Source: Diphasiastrum complanatum (Eukaryota > Streptophyta > Lycopodiopsida > Lycopodiales > Lycopodiaceae). From it: a stretch of 64,000 bases of DNA. The notes under the pieces were generated by a model. It was not told the DNA's origin, did not search any database, and saw only the letters and a program-made list of their open reading frames with translations. Location: contig CM055111.1 in NCBI GenBank assembly GCA_029204225.1, positions 16,973,019-17,037,018 of the forward strand, read 5' to 3'. Below, in pieces: positions 10,656 through 21,974 of this stretch. Made by a program: the position numbers and the translations under genes. Positions within the stretch are counted from its first letter, which is position 1. Each line of letters opens with the position of its first letter.

Positions 10656-11543
10656 TTTTCTTGTTTGTAACTTATGAGCATCTTTTTTATATATCTTTCT
10701 TGACTAAGTTGAATGCTCCTATCCTTTTTGCTCCTACTAATTTGAAATCCCAAATAATAGTGCAACTCGCCCATGTCTTTTATTTTTGCTCTACCTCGCA
10801 TTGGTGTATAGTTTATGATATCGTCAACATAGATCACCATGATCGTAATTTCTGAACTTGACCTTCTGAAGAAGATGTTATGATCTGTGCTGCATCTCTG
10901 AAATCCTCTACTTTCAAGAAGTAATTCCACTATTTCCTACCATACTCGAGATGCCTATCTGAGTCCATACAGAGCCTTCCTTAGTATGCAGATCAGATCA
11001 ACCCCCTAGTCAAATCCCTCAGGCTACCTCAACTACACGTCCTCATCTAAATCAACATCAAAAAAGTCCATTTTAACATCCAATTGATATATTTCCATGT
11101 CATTTATTGCACCCCATGCCAATAGGACCCGATTGCAAAAGTCTCATCAAAATCTATGGCCTTTCTTCTCTTTGGAAGATGCACCAAATTCCATGTCTTA
11201 TTCTGATGTATGTATCTCATTTCTTCTAGCATTTCCTGATGCCACATGCTCAAATTCTCTCAGTTTTGAGTTTCTCTGAAGCTTGCAAGTCCATCATGTC
11301 TTCCTTGCTCATGAAAACCATATCGGCAAATTTTTGAGGCACCTTTCTTGTTCTGATGGGTCTCTTTTCTTCGCTACAATCTGCATCTGGATGCCCTATT
11401 GTGTTTTTTTGATGCAAACGCTCCTTTGACCTATTTCTATTCCCATAGCATTGTTGAACATCCTTTAATATATTCTCTAGATACACTTGGATCAAACTTT
11501 TGGATTCCAAAAGTAAAGTGTTTGAAGCTTTTGTTAAGCTCAA
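10656..11543 (-). pseudogene. Copia RT fragment, related to the 38-43 kb family
   Basis: On the minus strand, from 11543 downwards, come an integrase-RT linker (KRPIRTRKVPQKFADMVF), then RT motifs with stops (LDVKMDFFDVDLDEDV, PEGFD, LRKALYGLRQASRVW) and finally the YVDD box (IYVDDI) with KDMGELHYYLG and QERYIKKML. The RRSSSEIT block before YVDD and the LGFQ block after it resemble the element at 41.5 kb, so they are the same lineage. The RT N-terminus (fingers) is missing. It lies inside the family-A mosaic, in opposite orientation. Confidence 0.8.
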
Positions 11544-13152
11544 AACTCTAGTTGAAAATAAACTTGATTGCTAGAATTAAAGTATCGAGGAGTGATAATG
11601 GTGGAGAGTATATCTCCACTAAGATGATAGAGTTTTGTAAATCCAATGGCATTAAAAGAGAGCTTACATGTACTCATAGTCCTCAACAAAATGGTATAGC
11701 TAAGAGAATGAATAGAACACTTTGTGAGTGTGCAAAGGCTTTAAGGCTAGATGCATCTCTACCTAAGTTTTTTTGGGGTTATTATTTGTGCAACTTATTT
11801 GTGTAATAGATTGCCATGTAAGCCCATTGGAGGCATAACATCTTATGAGGCTTTATTTTGTAAGAAGCCAAATCTTTAAGATCTAAGAATTTTCGGATCT
11901 ACTTGCTATGTTTTTCAAGCATTAGATACAAGAAAAAAGGATGATCCTATCTCTATAAAAGGGATCTTTGTTGATTATGCTGAAAATAGCAAAGGATATA
12001 GAGTCTATAATCCAATCATTAAAAAGATTTTAGTGAGTAGAGATGTTACTTTTGATGAAGGTAACTACTACAAGTTAAATGAAAAAGCTTCTAATTCATC
12101 TTATGTCAAGGATCTTGCAAGATTTGAGGAGGAGCCTACATGTGATCAAGATCTTGAGGATCCACCTCAAGATTCGAGGACTCCAAGGAGGTCTACAAGA
12201 AGGAAGGCCAAGCCATCTAGGCTCAGCTATGTTGACAAAGGTGAACAAAGGAAATATTTTCATTCACTTACCTCTTACACTTTTCTAACGTCTATGTTTG
12301 ATGAGCCGAGTTGCTTTGAAGAGGCTATGGAGTCACAAGAATGGAGGGATGCCATGCAAAAGGAGTATGATGCTCTTATGGAGAATCATACATGGAAGCT
12401 TGTGAATTTTCCTCTTGGAAGAAAACCACTTGAGTGCAAATGGATCTATAGATTGAAGTATAATCAAGATGGGAGCATCAAGAAACACAAGGCAAGGCTA
12501 GTGGCAAAGGGATTTTTGCAAACCAAGGGAGTAGATTTTGATGAAACTTTTGCTCCTATTGCTAAACTAGTTTCCATAAGGTTGATAATCTCTTGGCCTC
12601 TATTCCAACTTGATGTGACTAATGCATTTCTCATTGGCTATTTGGAGGAGGAAATCTTCATGAGGCAACCCGAGGGCTTCATCAAAGAAGATCAAGAGGA
12701 AAAAGTGTGTTTATTGCTAAGAAGCCTTTATGGGCTTAAGCAAGCACCTAGAGCTTGGTACTCTAGGTTGAATACTTTCTTGAACTCTGTTAAATTTGTT
12801 ATAAGTGCTTATGATCCTTCTTTGTACTTAAGATTCAATGATGGTAAAATCATCATTCTCATTTTGTATGTAGATGACATTATCCTTAGTGGAAATGATC
12901 ATGATGGTATACAAGAAGTGAAAGTAGCATTGTCTAAAGAGTTTAAGATGGTGGATCATGGTAATCTTCATTTCATATTAGGAATAGAAGTTTCAAGAGG
13001 CAAAGATTTGAGTTCTATTTGTCAATCCAAATATGCTTTTTCTATTTTAGGAAAAATTGAAATGAAAGATTGTAAAGGAGTAGAAACTCCTATGGAGCAA
13101 AATGTAAAAGTTTCTAATAGTGATGATGAAGCATCCTTTGAGGACATCAGAT
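11530..13152 (+). pseudogene. Copia integrase C-part and reverse transcriptase (interrupted)
   Basis: The frame opens in the integrase core (SRSDNGGEY at about 11590, then PQQNGIAKRMNRTLCE) and breaks near 11806-12030. It is open from 12033 to 13157: linker, RT fingers (CKWIYRLKYNQDGSIKKHKARL), QLDVTNAFLIG, SLYGLKQAPRAWYS and the intact YVDD box, up to the start of RNase H. The reading frame then runs into the LTR at 13153. It resumes after that nested element at 19312. Catalytic Asp residues of RT are present, but integrase is truncated. Confidence 0.85.
13148..13152 (+). repeat. Target site duplication (CAGAT), left
   Basis: CAGAT precedes the LTR at 13153 and is repeated at 19312-19316 straight after the other LTR. 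The host frame (GAC ATC AGA TTA TAT) continues across when one copy is removed, proving insertion into RNase H. Confidence 0.95.
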
Positions 13153-13834
13153 TGTAAAAATTACAGCAAATAAAGATCCTAAAACACTTGAAATGATGAG
13201 AGAAACAATAGATTATGATTTCATAAGATTAGCACAAGTTGAACCATCAAAATCCATCAAAAATCTATGCTTGAACCTCACTAAATGGCCCAAATCCTTG
13301 AAGAAGGCTTCACACGTGTGAAAGTACGGCCTCCCACAGTCTGAGTACTGTACACCAGACCTACATTCAATCCTATAATCATTAGTAATCACAAGTACTC
13401 AAACAATTATGAACATAGAGAGCAATTGCACCATTATGAGAGAAAAAACATGAAATTGCTTGATTAATTTTGGTGAGATATCATCACCTATATATACATG
13501 ATCCATCACGGTTTTGGGCAGGTATGAGTTGCCCTAAACCTATCCCTAATGCTAATTTTGGTGGATCTTTCATCCCTACCAAGTTAGGGTTGGAATCTTG
13601 GAGATCCTTCAACAATGCAAAAATTACCAAAAATAGCTCCTATTTTTTCTCCCTTGTATCTAAGCATAATTTGGACTCATTCCAAAGGTTCTAACACTTA
13701 GGTCTACTTGAGAACATCCTTATGAATGGAATCCTATGCTATTTGGCACGTGTGACAAGCCACATCATGACCATCTAACTATTTACAAGTCATATGACCA
13801 AAACTAGTCAAGCTAGAATTGTGAATTTTTAACA
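13153..13834 (-). repeat. 3' LTR of nested copia
   Basis: On the plus strand it begins TGTAAAAATTAC and ends TTTTTAACA; on the minus strand it reads TGTTAAAAA to TTTTTACA. It contains CACACGTGTG at 13311-13320 and a TATATATA-type box near 13490. Confidence 0.95.
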
Positions 13835-13845
13835 CTCCTCCTCAC
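13835..13845 (-). promoter_or_regulatory. Polypurine tract
   Basis: The minus strand reads GTGAGGAGGAG immediately before the 3' LTR. This is the expected plus-strand DNA priming site for reverse transcription. Confidence 0.85.
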
Positions 13846-13848
13846 TAT

Positions 13849-14762
13849 CTAGCTTGGTTCAATCATTGCTTTACTAATCACTCCAAGTGATGATCTGAAC
13901 TTCATAGAAGGTGTCTTTTGAAGTGGTTTAGTAAGTATATCAGCTACACATTCATTGCTTGGAACATGCTCCAAAGCAATCTCCTTGGCTTGCACCATTT
14001 CTCTCACAAAGTGATGGCATATCTCAATGTGCTTAGATCTTGCATGGAAGATTGGGTTAGATGCAAGGTGTTGGGCTGATATATTGTCATTGTAGATGAT
14101 TGGTGCCTCCTCTGAATCCATGATCTTTAGTTCCACCAATAATCTCTTGATCCAAGGTACCTCCTTTGTAGTGGTTGTCAAAGCTTTGTACTCGACCTCG
14201 GTTGAAGATAGAGATATAGTTTCTTGCTTTTTTGAAAACCATGAAACCACATTTTCTCCTATGAAAGTTGAATAGGCACTTGTTGATTTCCTATCCCTCT
14301 TGTCCCCTGTAAAATCTGAATCACTAAATGCATGAAGGTTAATCACATCTCCTCTATATAGAATCCCAAAATCCAATGTACCCGAGATATATCTTAGAAT
14401 CCTCTTAGCCTTTTTCCAATGGATATTCAATGGCTTTTGCATGGATTGGCTCAACCTACATACACTAAAGCTAAGATTTGGTCTAGTTATAGTGATCCAC
14501 ATTAAGAAACCTATAAGTTGCCTAAACAAAGTGATGTCCATGAAGGATCTTTCATCATCTTCATTTGGCACTTTTACATCTTGCTCCATTGGTGTGTCAA
14601 CACTTTTGCATACTTCCATCTTAAACTTCTTCAAAAGACTTTGAGCATAGTTTACTTGACTTATAAAGATAAAATCAGACCCTCTAAGTACTTCTATGCC
14701 TAAGATGAAGTGAAGACACCCTAGATCTACCATCTTGAACTCTAAGGATAGATCTATCTTGA
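13849..14762 (-). pseudogene. Nested copia: end of RT and RNase H
   Basis: This is the continuation of the gag-pol frame after the frameshift. It opens with SLEFKMVDLGCLHFILGIEV (RT end), then RPNLSFSVCRLSQ, SDSDFTGDKRDRKSTSAY (RNase H with catalytic Asp), SSTEVEYKAL, HARSKHIEICHHFV and the terminal ADILTKPLQK. It ends at a stop at 13849-13851, 4 bp from the PPT. RNase H degrades the RNA template during replication. All core residues are visible. Confidence 0.9.
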
Positions 14763-17700
14763 TTTTTTTCAATACCATCAACACTATTTCCACTAATGAT
14801 GATGTCATCTACATAAATGAGTAAAAGTACAATACCAACATCATCAAACTTAATGTAAAGAGTAGGATCATATTCACTTTGAACAAAAGAAAGTGAAATA
14901 AGATAGCAATGTAGTCTTGAATTCCAAGATCTCGAGGCTTGCTTCAAGCCATAGATGCTTCTTTGGAGATGGCAAACTTTGTTCTCCATTCCATGCTTGA
15001 TGAACCCTTGTGGCTGCTCCATATAGATATCCTCTTCCAAAAAACCATTCAAGAAAGCATTAGAGACATCCATTTGACATAGAATCCATCCCAAATGTGA
15101 TGCAAGTGCAATGATTAGTCTTATTGTGACCATCTTGGCCACGGGTGCAAAAGTTTCCTCATAGTCTATCCCTCTCTCTTGAGCATAACCTTTTGCAACT
15201 AATCTTGCTTTATGTTTGTTAACACTCCCATTTGCATTCAACTTAAGCTTGAAGACCCACTTGCATCCTATTACATTCCTTCGAGGTCTCTCAACAAGCA
15301 ACCAAGTTTCATTCTCAATCAAGGCATCATACTCATCCAACATAGCTTTATACCATTCTTTGGAGTTCAATGCATCTTCAACATTAGACGATTCTTCAAA
15401 ACTAGATAAAGCATAAGAAGTGGATGAGATACCCTCAACTTGCTGTCCTTTGCCTTGATATGTGAGCCTTGATGGCTCCACTTTTGCCCTTGAAGATCTC
15501 CTTGGTGTGATAGGTGGGTTTGGTGCTTGCTCCTCCATGAGCTCCTCCTCAAAACCAAGATCTTGCTCCTCGGCCATCTTCTTCTTGATTGTTGGAGCAC
15601 TTGAGCCTTCTTCAAGCATATGCATATGATGTTCATCAAAGATAACATCCCTTGAAACAACAAATTTGTTCAAGGATGGGAGATAGACTTTGTAGCCCTT
15701 GCTTGAGCTTGCATATCCAAGCATGATCCCTCTTGTGGAAGATGGATCCTCCTTGGTTCTTGTTTCCAATGGCACATGCACATAACATATACACCCAAAA
15801 ACTTTCAAGTGATTAAGATTGGGTTTCTTTCCATACAACATCTCATAAGGAGTTTTGCCTTCAATTGCTTTGCAAGACACCCTATTCATCAAGTAGTTTG
15901 CACATACAAGAGACTCACCCCAAAAGGATTTGGGCAAACAAGCATCTAATCTTAAAGCCTTAGAACATTCACATAATGTTCTATTCCTTCTTTCAGCAAC
16001 TCCATTTTGTTGAGGAGTGTAAGGACAAGAAGTCTCTTTCTTGATCCCTTCCTCCTCACAAAAGGCCTTGAACTCATTGGAGATGAATTCTCCACCATTG
16101 TCACTTCTAAGAATCTTCATGATATGATTATGATGCTTTTCCACAAACATATTGAACTTTACAAAAGTATCAAATACTTGAGACTTGAAGGAAAGTAAGA
16201 ACACCCAACAATATCTTGAGTAGTCATCAATGAAGGTTAAAAACATGGATGAACCTCCATTAGATTTGGTGCTAGCAATGTGCACATCCGAGTGTATGAG
16301 TTCAAGAGGATGAGATGACTTTGTGATGGAGTTAGAAAACACCTTCTTATGTGCCTTGGATAAGGCACAAGCTTCACAAACCTTGTCTTCCTTCCCAATA
16401 GACCTTGGTAGGCCTAAAGCATACTCCTCCTTGATCATAGCCTCCATGGAACCCGAGTTGACATGTCCAAGTCTTTTGTGCCATAAAGTAAAGGTAGATA
16501 TTTTGCTCTTCTCGGCCAACATGACAACATTAGTATCCACAAATGCATCCAGCTTATAAAGTTTGCCAAGTCTAGTGCCCTTAGCCACTATCTTACCCTT
16601 CTTCTTGATGAAACATTCATTTGAAGCAAAGTCAACATTGAAACCATTGTCTACCATTTGGCCAACACTTAGTACATTCTTTGTTATTGTAGGAATGTAC
16701 AAAACACCTTCTATGTTGATCTTTTTGGAAGATCCTAAGCAAAGGGGAATGCTACCAACTCCTTCAATCTTACAAGCTTCATCATTTGCTGTATAGATAG
16801 ACTTTATAGGTCCATCATAAGATAAGAGAGAAGAGAAAAACTCCCTTTTACTAGTCATGTGTGAACTAGCACCCGAGTCAATCCACCAAGGATCTTCTCC
16901 TTTGAAGCTTGTTGAAGAAAATATGGACATCATGAGAGAGTCCTCATGTGAACTCTCCTCCTCCTCCTCTTTGCTCATGTTGGCTTGGCTTTGATCTTGC
17001 TTCCTCTTGAAGCATTCCGAGGCATAATGCCCCATCTTGCTACAATAGTAACACTTCACCTTTGATTTGTCCTTCTTGACTTTGGTGGTTGATGGAGATG
17101 CCTTTGGGGGTCCTTCTTGATCCTCAAGCTTTGTAGACTTCTTGAATGTTGATCCTTTGCCTTTGGACTTGCCTTTTCCTTTGGTGAAGAGAGCTTGGTC
17201 ATCTCCACCTTGGATGGAAAGCCTATCCATCCTCTCTTGCATTTGGCTCCTTCTTGATTCCTCGGCCATGAGTGTGCCTTGGAGTTCTTCAAGTATGGGT
17301 AGCTTACCCATAATTGCATATCCCTGAACCAAATTGTCAAATTCAAAGCTTAGTCCATTCAATATGAGTTGAACAAGCTCTTCATCCTTGATAGGGTCAC
17401 CTATAAAGGCTAGCTCTTTGTTCAATTCCTTTACTCTTAGGACAAAAGTATGTGCACTCTCTCCTTTCTTTTGATAGCTTCTATAGATTTGATTCTTCAA
17501 AGCTAACATTCTAGTTTGGTTCTTGGATTCATAGACCTTTTGCAAAGTCTCCCAAGCATCTTGAGCTGAAGTGCAATCTCCTACCTCTCTTAAGAGTTCA
17601 TTTGCAACATTCATTTTTATGCAATGTAGTGCAACATTGCACCTCTTGATGTATTTGGCTTTTTCTTGAGGATGAATAGGTTCACCCTCCTTACCATTTA

Positions 17701-17818
17701 CAATTTCCATCAGATCTTGCATGATCATGATAGATTCCATTCTAACTTTCCATATGGAATAGTTAGTTTTGTTGAGCCTTTCATTAGTATCCAAAAGATA
17801 TGCATTTATAGATGCCAT
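14684..17818 (-). CDS. Nested copia gag-protease-integrase-RT polyprotein (frameshifted near end)
   Basis: The frame has 1044 codons from the ATG at 17818. Order: gag (NERLNKTNYSIWKVRMES; residues 1-210), CCHC knuckle (C-Y-Y-C-x4-H-x4-C, about residue 257), aspartic protease (WWIDSGASSHMTS, about 311), pre-integrase HHCC (LWHKRLGH), integrase core with FIDDYSR, RSDNGGEF and YTPQQNGVAERRNRT, linker, and RT with CKWVFKLK, QMDVSNAFLNG, SIYGLKQASRSW and YVDDI. About 25 residues after YVDD the frame goes out of phase at an A7 run (minus strand) and ends in 44 aberrant residues. Known role: encodes the particle protein and enzymes for retrotransposition. A single-base slip inactivates RNase H expression unless bypassed. 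Confidence 0.93.
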   Translation of the reverse strand: MASINAYLLDTNERLNKTNYSIWKVRMESIMIMQDLMEIVNGKEGEPIHPQEKAKYIKRCNVALHCIKMNVANELLREVGDCTSAQDAWETLQKVYESKNQTRMLALKNQIYRSYQKKGESAHTFVLRVKELNKELAFIGDPIKDEELVQLILNGLSFEFDNLVQGYAIMGKLPILEELQGTLMAEESRRSQMQERMDRLSIQGGDDQALFTKGKGKSKGKGSTFKKSTKLEDQEGPPKASPSTTKVKKDKSKVKCYYCSKMGHYASECFKRKQDQSQANMSKEEEEESSHEDSLMMSIFSSTSFKGEDPWWIDSGASSHMTSKREFFSSLLSYDGPIKSIYTANDEACKIEGVGSIPLCLGSSKKINIEGVLYIPTITKNVLSVGQMVDNGFNVDFASNECFIKKKGKIVAKGTRLGKLYKLDAFVDTNVVMLAEKSKISTFTLWHKRLGHVNSGSMEAMIKEEYALGLPRSIGKEDKVCEACALSKAHKKVFSNSITKSSHPLELIHSDVHIASTKSNGGSSMFLTFIDDYSRYCWVFLLSFKSQVFDTFVKFNMFVEKHHNHIMKILRSDNGGEFISNEFKAFCEEEGIKKETSCPYTPQQNGVAERRNRTLCECSKALRLDACLPKSFWGESLVCANYLMNRVSCKAIEGKTPYEMLYGKKPNLNHLKVFGCICYVHVPLETRTKEDPSSTRGIMLGYASSSKGYKVYLPSLNKFVVSRDVIFDEHHMHMLEEGSSAPTIKKKMAEEQDLGFEEELMEEQAPNPPITPRRSSRAKVEPSRLTYQGKGQQVEGISSTSYALSSFEESSNVEDALNSKEWYKAMLDEYDALIENETWLLVERPRRNVIGCKWVFKLKLNANGSVNKHKARLVAKGYAQERGIDYEETFAPVAKMVTIRLIIALASHLGWILCQMDVSNAFLNGFLEEDIYMEQPQGFIKHGMENKVCHLQRSIYGLKQASRSWNSRLHCYLISLSFVQSEYDPTLYIKFDDVGIVLLLIYVDDIIISGNSVDGIEKNQDRSILRVQDGRSRVSSLHLRHRST
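14763..14769 (-). other. Homopolymer frameshift in pol
   Basis: There is a run of seven T on the plus strand where six would keep the RT and RNase H frames together. Both sides are otherwise open. It could be a true mutation or a sequencing/assembly error. Confidence 0.8.
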
Positions 17819-18616
17819 CTAGTCTCCTAGTCAAGGACTTGACACAAATGAAGGTTACTTCTATTGATTTGATTGAAGGTCTACCTTATCCCACTTCTTA
17901 GGGACCTAAAAAGATCAGTAATAGACTTCCTATAAAGATCTAAGAATGATCTCTAACAAAATCAAATCATAGAATACTAGAAACAATGCACTTGCTTGAT
18001 TGAAGTAGACAATACTATTAGAATTGCCCCTCTTTCTATAAAGAACATTAAAGCTTCCAAATGATCTGATCAAGAGTGAATTTCAGCAACCTAATATACT
18101 TTCAAAATCACTTGTAAAAGATCTAAATGGAACTTAATGAGGATGCAACACAATCTACTATCCAATCACAAGCAAAAAATGATCAAAATTGATGAAAAAT
18201 TGATCTAATTTGGTGCATAAGTCAAGCAATGGTTGGACTGAACCTAAATCACTTTAGGAGGTGCCTACTACACCTTAGAACAGCCTTGAAGAGTCCCCAA
18301 AACTCTGATCTTCCCTCTCCTTGAATGCTAGAAAGCCTCCTCTATGAAATCACCTCCAAAACTCGCTTAGAAATCAATGCTTGGAGCAAGCAAAACTTGC
18401 TATCTTGGTAATGTGAATTGAATTCAACTTTGCCTCTGGTTTTAGAAACCTAAAAACCTGCAAATGAAGTCACACAACACCAATCTCCAATGTATTTGAC
18501 TCACTTTGAGTTCTAGAATCAATACTAGATGCTAAGATCCAATCTACACAAGATTTAGATCAAACATTGTGATCAAATTGAATGAAAACCAAGGATTTAG
18601 CTCATTTCAGCCTTTA

Positions 18617-18629
18617 GGCTCTGATACCA
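18617..18629 (-). promoter_or_regulatory. Primer binding site of nested copia
   Basis: The minus strand reads TGGTATCAGAGCC, a perfect match to the initiator tRNA-Met 3'-end complement, directly inside the 5' LTR. Confidence 0.95.
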
Positions 18630-19311
18630 TATAAAAATTACAGCAAATAAGGATCCTAAAACACTTGAAATGATGAGGGAAACAATAGATTATGATTTCA
18701 TAAGATTAGCACAAGTTGAACCATCAAAATCCATAAAAAATCTATGCTTGAACCTCACTAAATGGCCCAAATCCTTGAAGAAGGCTTCACACGTGTGAAA
18801 GTACGGCCTCCCACAGTCTGAGTACTGTACACCAGACCTACATTCAATCCTATAATCATTAGTAATCACAAGTACTCAAACAATTATGAACATAGAGAGC
18901 AATTGCACCATTATGAGAGAAAAAACATGAAATTGCTTGATTAATTTTGGTGAGATATCATCACCTATATATACATGATCCATCACGGTTTTGGGCAGGT
19001 ATGAGTAGCCCTAAACCTAACCCTAATGCTAATTTTGGTGGATCTTTCATCCCTACCAAGTTAGGGTTGGAATCTTGGAGATCCCTCAACAATGCAAATA
19101 TTACCAAAAATAGCTCCTATTTTTTCTCCCTTGTATCTAAGCATAATTTGGACTCATTCCAAAGGTTCTAACACTTAGGTCTACTTGAGAACATCCTTAT
19201 GAATGGAATCCTATGCTATTTGGCACGTGTGACAAGCCACATCATGACCATCTAACTATTTACAAGTCATATGACCAAAACTAGTCAAGCTAGAATTGTG
19301 AATTTTTAACA
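18630..19311 (-). repeat. 5' LTR of nested copia
   Basis: 682 bp, co-linear with 13153-13834. Its innermost base pair is mutated (TA instead of TG on the plus strand). It carries CACACGTGTG at 18788-18797. Confidence 0.95.
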
Positions 19312-19316
19312 CAGAT
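19312..19316 (+). repeat. Target site duplication (CAGAT), right
   Basis: Matches 13148-13152; see that entry. Confidence 0.95.
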
Positions 19317-20013
19317 TATATAGAAGACTTGTAGCTTCTTGATCTATCTTACTATAACTAGGCCTGATCTAAGTTATAGTGTGGGTAAACTAAGCCAATC
19401 TATGCAAAATCCATTGGTTTGTGATTGGAAAAATACAAAAAGGGTGTTGAGGTACATCTCGGTACATCACGGCCACCAAGAACTTTGGCATTTTATATGA
19501 TGGATCTAATCTTGCCTTAAGGACATATTCGGATGCTGATTTTGTAGGTGATAAGGTGGATAGGAGGTCCACAATTGCCTTGTTACCTTTCTTTGCAATG
19601 ACATAGTGTCTTGGTTTTCCGAAAAGCAAGATACTATTTCTCTATCTTCAACCAAGTTAGAATAGAAGGCACTAACATCCACAACAAAGGAGATCTTATG
19701 GTTGAAGAGGCTTTTGGTGGAGTTGCAAGTCGTGGAGGCCGAGGAGCAGCCAATAATATATTGTGACAACCAATCAAGCCAAGCATTAGCAACCAATCCC
19801 ACATTCCATGCGAGGAGCAAGCACATAGAGATTGCTCACCATTTTGTGAGGGAAAAGGTTCAAGCAAAGGAGATCAAGCTACATCATGTGTGTTCAATAG
19901 GTTGCCTTGCTGATATACTCACTAAAGCCTTGCCAAAGGCTTCATTTATCAAGTTAAGATCAGCTTTAGGAGTTGTAGATAGATGTACTATAGTTGTATC
20001 ATGTAAAAATTGA
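19317..20013 (+). pseudogene. Copia RNase H, continuation of the interrupted host element
   Basis: This continues the frame broken at 13152, with several frameshifts and stops. Recognisable parts are the RPDLSYSV-like block, YSDADFVGDKVDRRST, then an open stretch 19702-20013 with YCDNQSSQALATNP, HARSKHIEIAHHFVRE and ADILTKALPKASF. It resembles the RNase H of the nested element, so host and guest belong to neighbouring lineages. It ends at TGA 20011-20013. Confidence 0.85.
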
Positions 20014-20420
20014 GGAGTAATAGAAATTAGCAATTTTCACATAGTTTTTGATGTATTTTGACATCTATGTGGATCCACACGTGTGAAATGACACTTGTAA
20101 TATTTAGATCCATTTTGATTAGCTTTCATTTGAGTCAAATATGACATCTACTAAATTATAGGAGTTAGGTCCTAGATTGTAGGAATCTAGAAGATCAACA
20201 CAAACCACCAATGGATGATGTGACAAACTTGATAGATCTTATCCAAACTGGATGTGGATAAGTACAATGAGCTGTCCCACACAGGCTGGATGCAGCTTAG
20301 AGAGAGATTATGATGATTGTGTACTTGATCCATGATGGATCCATTGTGAACCTAGTGATGAGAAATTTTGTTTGTGAAGCAATCTTGGTGTTTTCACTCT
20401 CTTAAGCACTTTCTTTGTGG
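20014..20420 (+). repeat. Probable 3' LTR of the interrupted copia (right end uncertain)
   Basis: A purine tract (gaggag) follows the stop, then taatagaaattag, close to the usual TGTTAGAAAT-type LTR start. CACACGTGTG occurs at 20076-20085. It is not co-linear with the family-A LTR at 9104, so the two ends of this mosaic come from different families. The right border cannot be set. Confidence 0.45.
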
Positions 20421-21411
20421 ATGAATGTTTAGTAAATCATTAGTAAACTATTTCTTTATTAGCAGGCCATATAGTAGCTGTACTTAACATGTGTGATGCC
20501 ATGGTTCATCATTATTTGATTGTTCTTTCTTGGAATCACAAAGATTGTCAAGTAGTATACCGATGCCCATACATATGCTCACAAATTTTGAAATCTGTGC
20601 CCCTTCCCGCGGCCTTTTTGTAAATCAAGATGGAGTTGGTGATGGTATCCAGGGATGTACCTACCTTTTCTACTCCTTTGGTTGTTTAATCCCTCCTCTC
20701 TCTCACTCTTGATTATTGCTCTTGCTCTTGCTTTTGCACTTCTTGCTTTGTCCTCCTGCTCTTCTCCTCTTGATTGTGCTTCTTTAGCTCTCCTCCTTGT
20801 AAAATCAAATGGTAAGAAATGGTGCTCTCAAGAACACTAAAACTCTTTTTTTTTGTCATTGGATTCTAACTAATTCCATTGGGTTGGCATGTTTGTGTAG
20901 GTGACAAGAGAGAAGATGTAAGATGGAAGATGGAGCTCTGGTGAGTGTTGGATGTCATGTAATCTCTCTCTTCTTGGTCTCCATCTCACACTCTAGTATT
21001 TGGAACATTGTGATTAAAGCTTTGGTTTTGCAAGTTTTTTAGAGTCATTTTCTTTTGCCGATTTTGATTAAAGCATAGGAGGCACTGAATTTACGAGCGA
21101 CTAGAAAAAGGTATACATGGGTCGGAATGGTCGTCGGAATAGACGGATCTACTGGATTTAGTATAGCAGTGCGTATTCTCAAGGCTATATTTGTCAAAAA
21201 TGGTTTCGATTCATTGTCGCGAACAATTTTGTTTCTTTAAATTTTCGTTTGTGTAGAAGCTCACAGGAACCTAGACACGCGACTACACATCACAGAACAA
21301 ATTTCATTCTAGCAATCACGACAGCAGAAGACAAGGAGATGCATGAAATAGAGCAATCAAATTATCAGTTTGATTATTAGAGCGAGATCGTCAATGTCTT
21401 GCTCGTTGGCG
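20421..21411. other. No confirmed gene
   Basis: Mostly non-coding. A stretch at 20563-20655 reads openly (MLTNFEICAPSRGLFVNQDG) and could be an orphan exon. Nothing adjacent supports it. Confidence 0.3.
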
Positions 21412-21966
21412 GCCTGACACTCTGCTCTTCCGCTGTATTCTGCTCATTGGCAGACTTTCATGCAAACTATTTTGTTTCTAGGCTTTTTATTTTCTGCTCT
21501 ACTCATGCACATTCTCTGTATCTTGCCCTGCTCTATTTTGATCCAGAAAAATAGTTTACATCTCCACTGTGTGGAGTTTACAAGATAGATAAATAGAGAA
21601 TTACAAGAGCAGTTAATGCTAATCAACTAATTAATTACTCTTTGTTATTGCTAGTCGTTTCAGCTGGACGTGAAGTTTAAGACTCCAAGCCCATTGAGCT
21701 GTCAGCTTGCAGTGTAAAAGATTGCTTTTCGTTTCTTTTCAATTGCCATAGGCTTTGCGATTTTTGCAGTCCAGGAGGCATGTTTGATTTTCGCGAATTG
21801 TTCGCAAATCATTCAACCTTCGAGTCAAAGTATGTTGACTTTTGCGAATTATTTGACCTTCACGAATCGTTCGACCTTTGAGTCAAGGCTCATTGACTTT
21901 TGTGAATTGTTTATGTTGCCTTGCTTCGCATCGCGACCAAGTTGCAAGAGTTCACCATTTCTGACA
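21412..21966 (-). repeat. 3' LTR of a minus-strand copia (family B; left end uncertain)
   Basis: On the minus strand the LTR starts TGTCAGAAAT at 21966, straight after a purine tract (caagaggga), and runs to lower coordinates. The left end is not defined. It has a TTCGCGAATTGTTCGC motif at 21790-21805 and several gaccttYga / gttgactttYg repeats nearby. Confidence 0.6.
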
Positions 21967-21974
21967 CTCCCTCT

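Larger units (their letters stand above)
13153..19311 (-). mobile_element. Nearly intact Ty1/copia element nested in another copia
   Basis: A complete 6159-bp element: two 682-bp LTRs (13153-13834 and 18630-19311), PBS, gag-pol frame and PPT, bounded by 5-bp CAGAT duplications. By eye the LTRs differ at about 8 positions (near 99% identity), so the insertion is recent. Coding capacity is intact apart from one frameshift in a run of seven T (plus strand, 14763-14769), between RT and RNase H. It is the best preserved element here. Confidence 0.95.
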
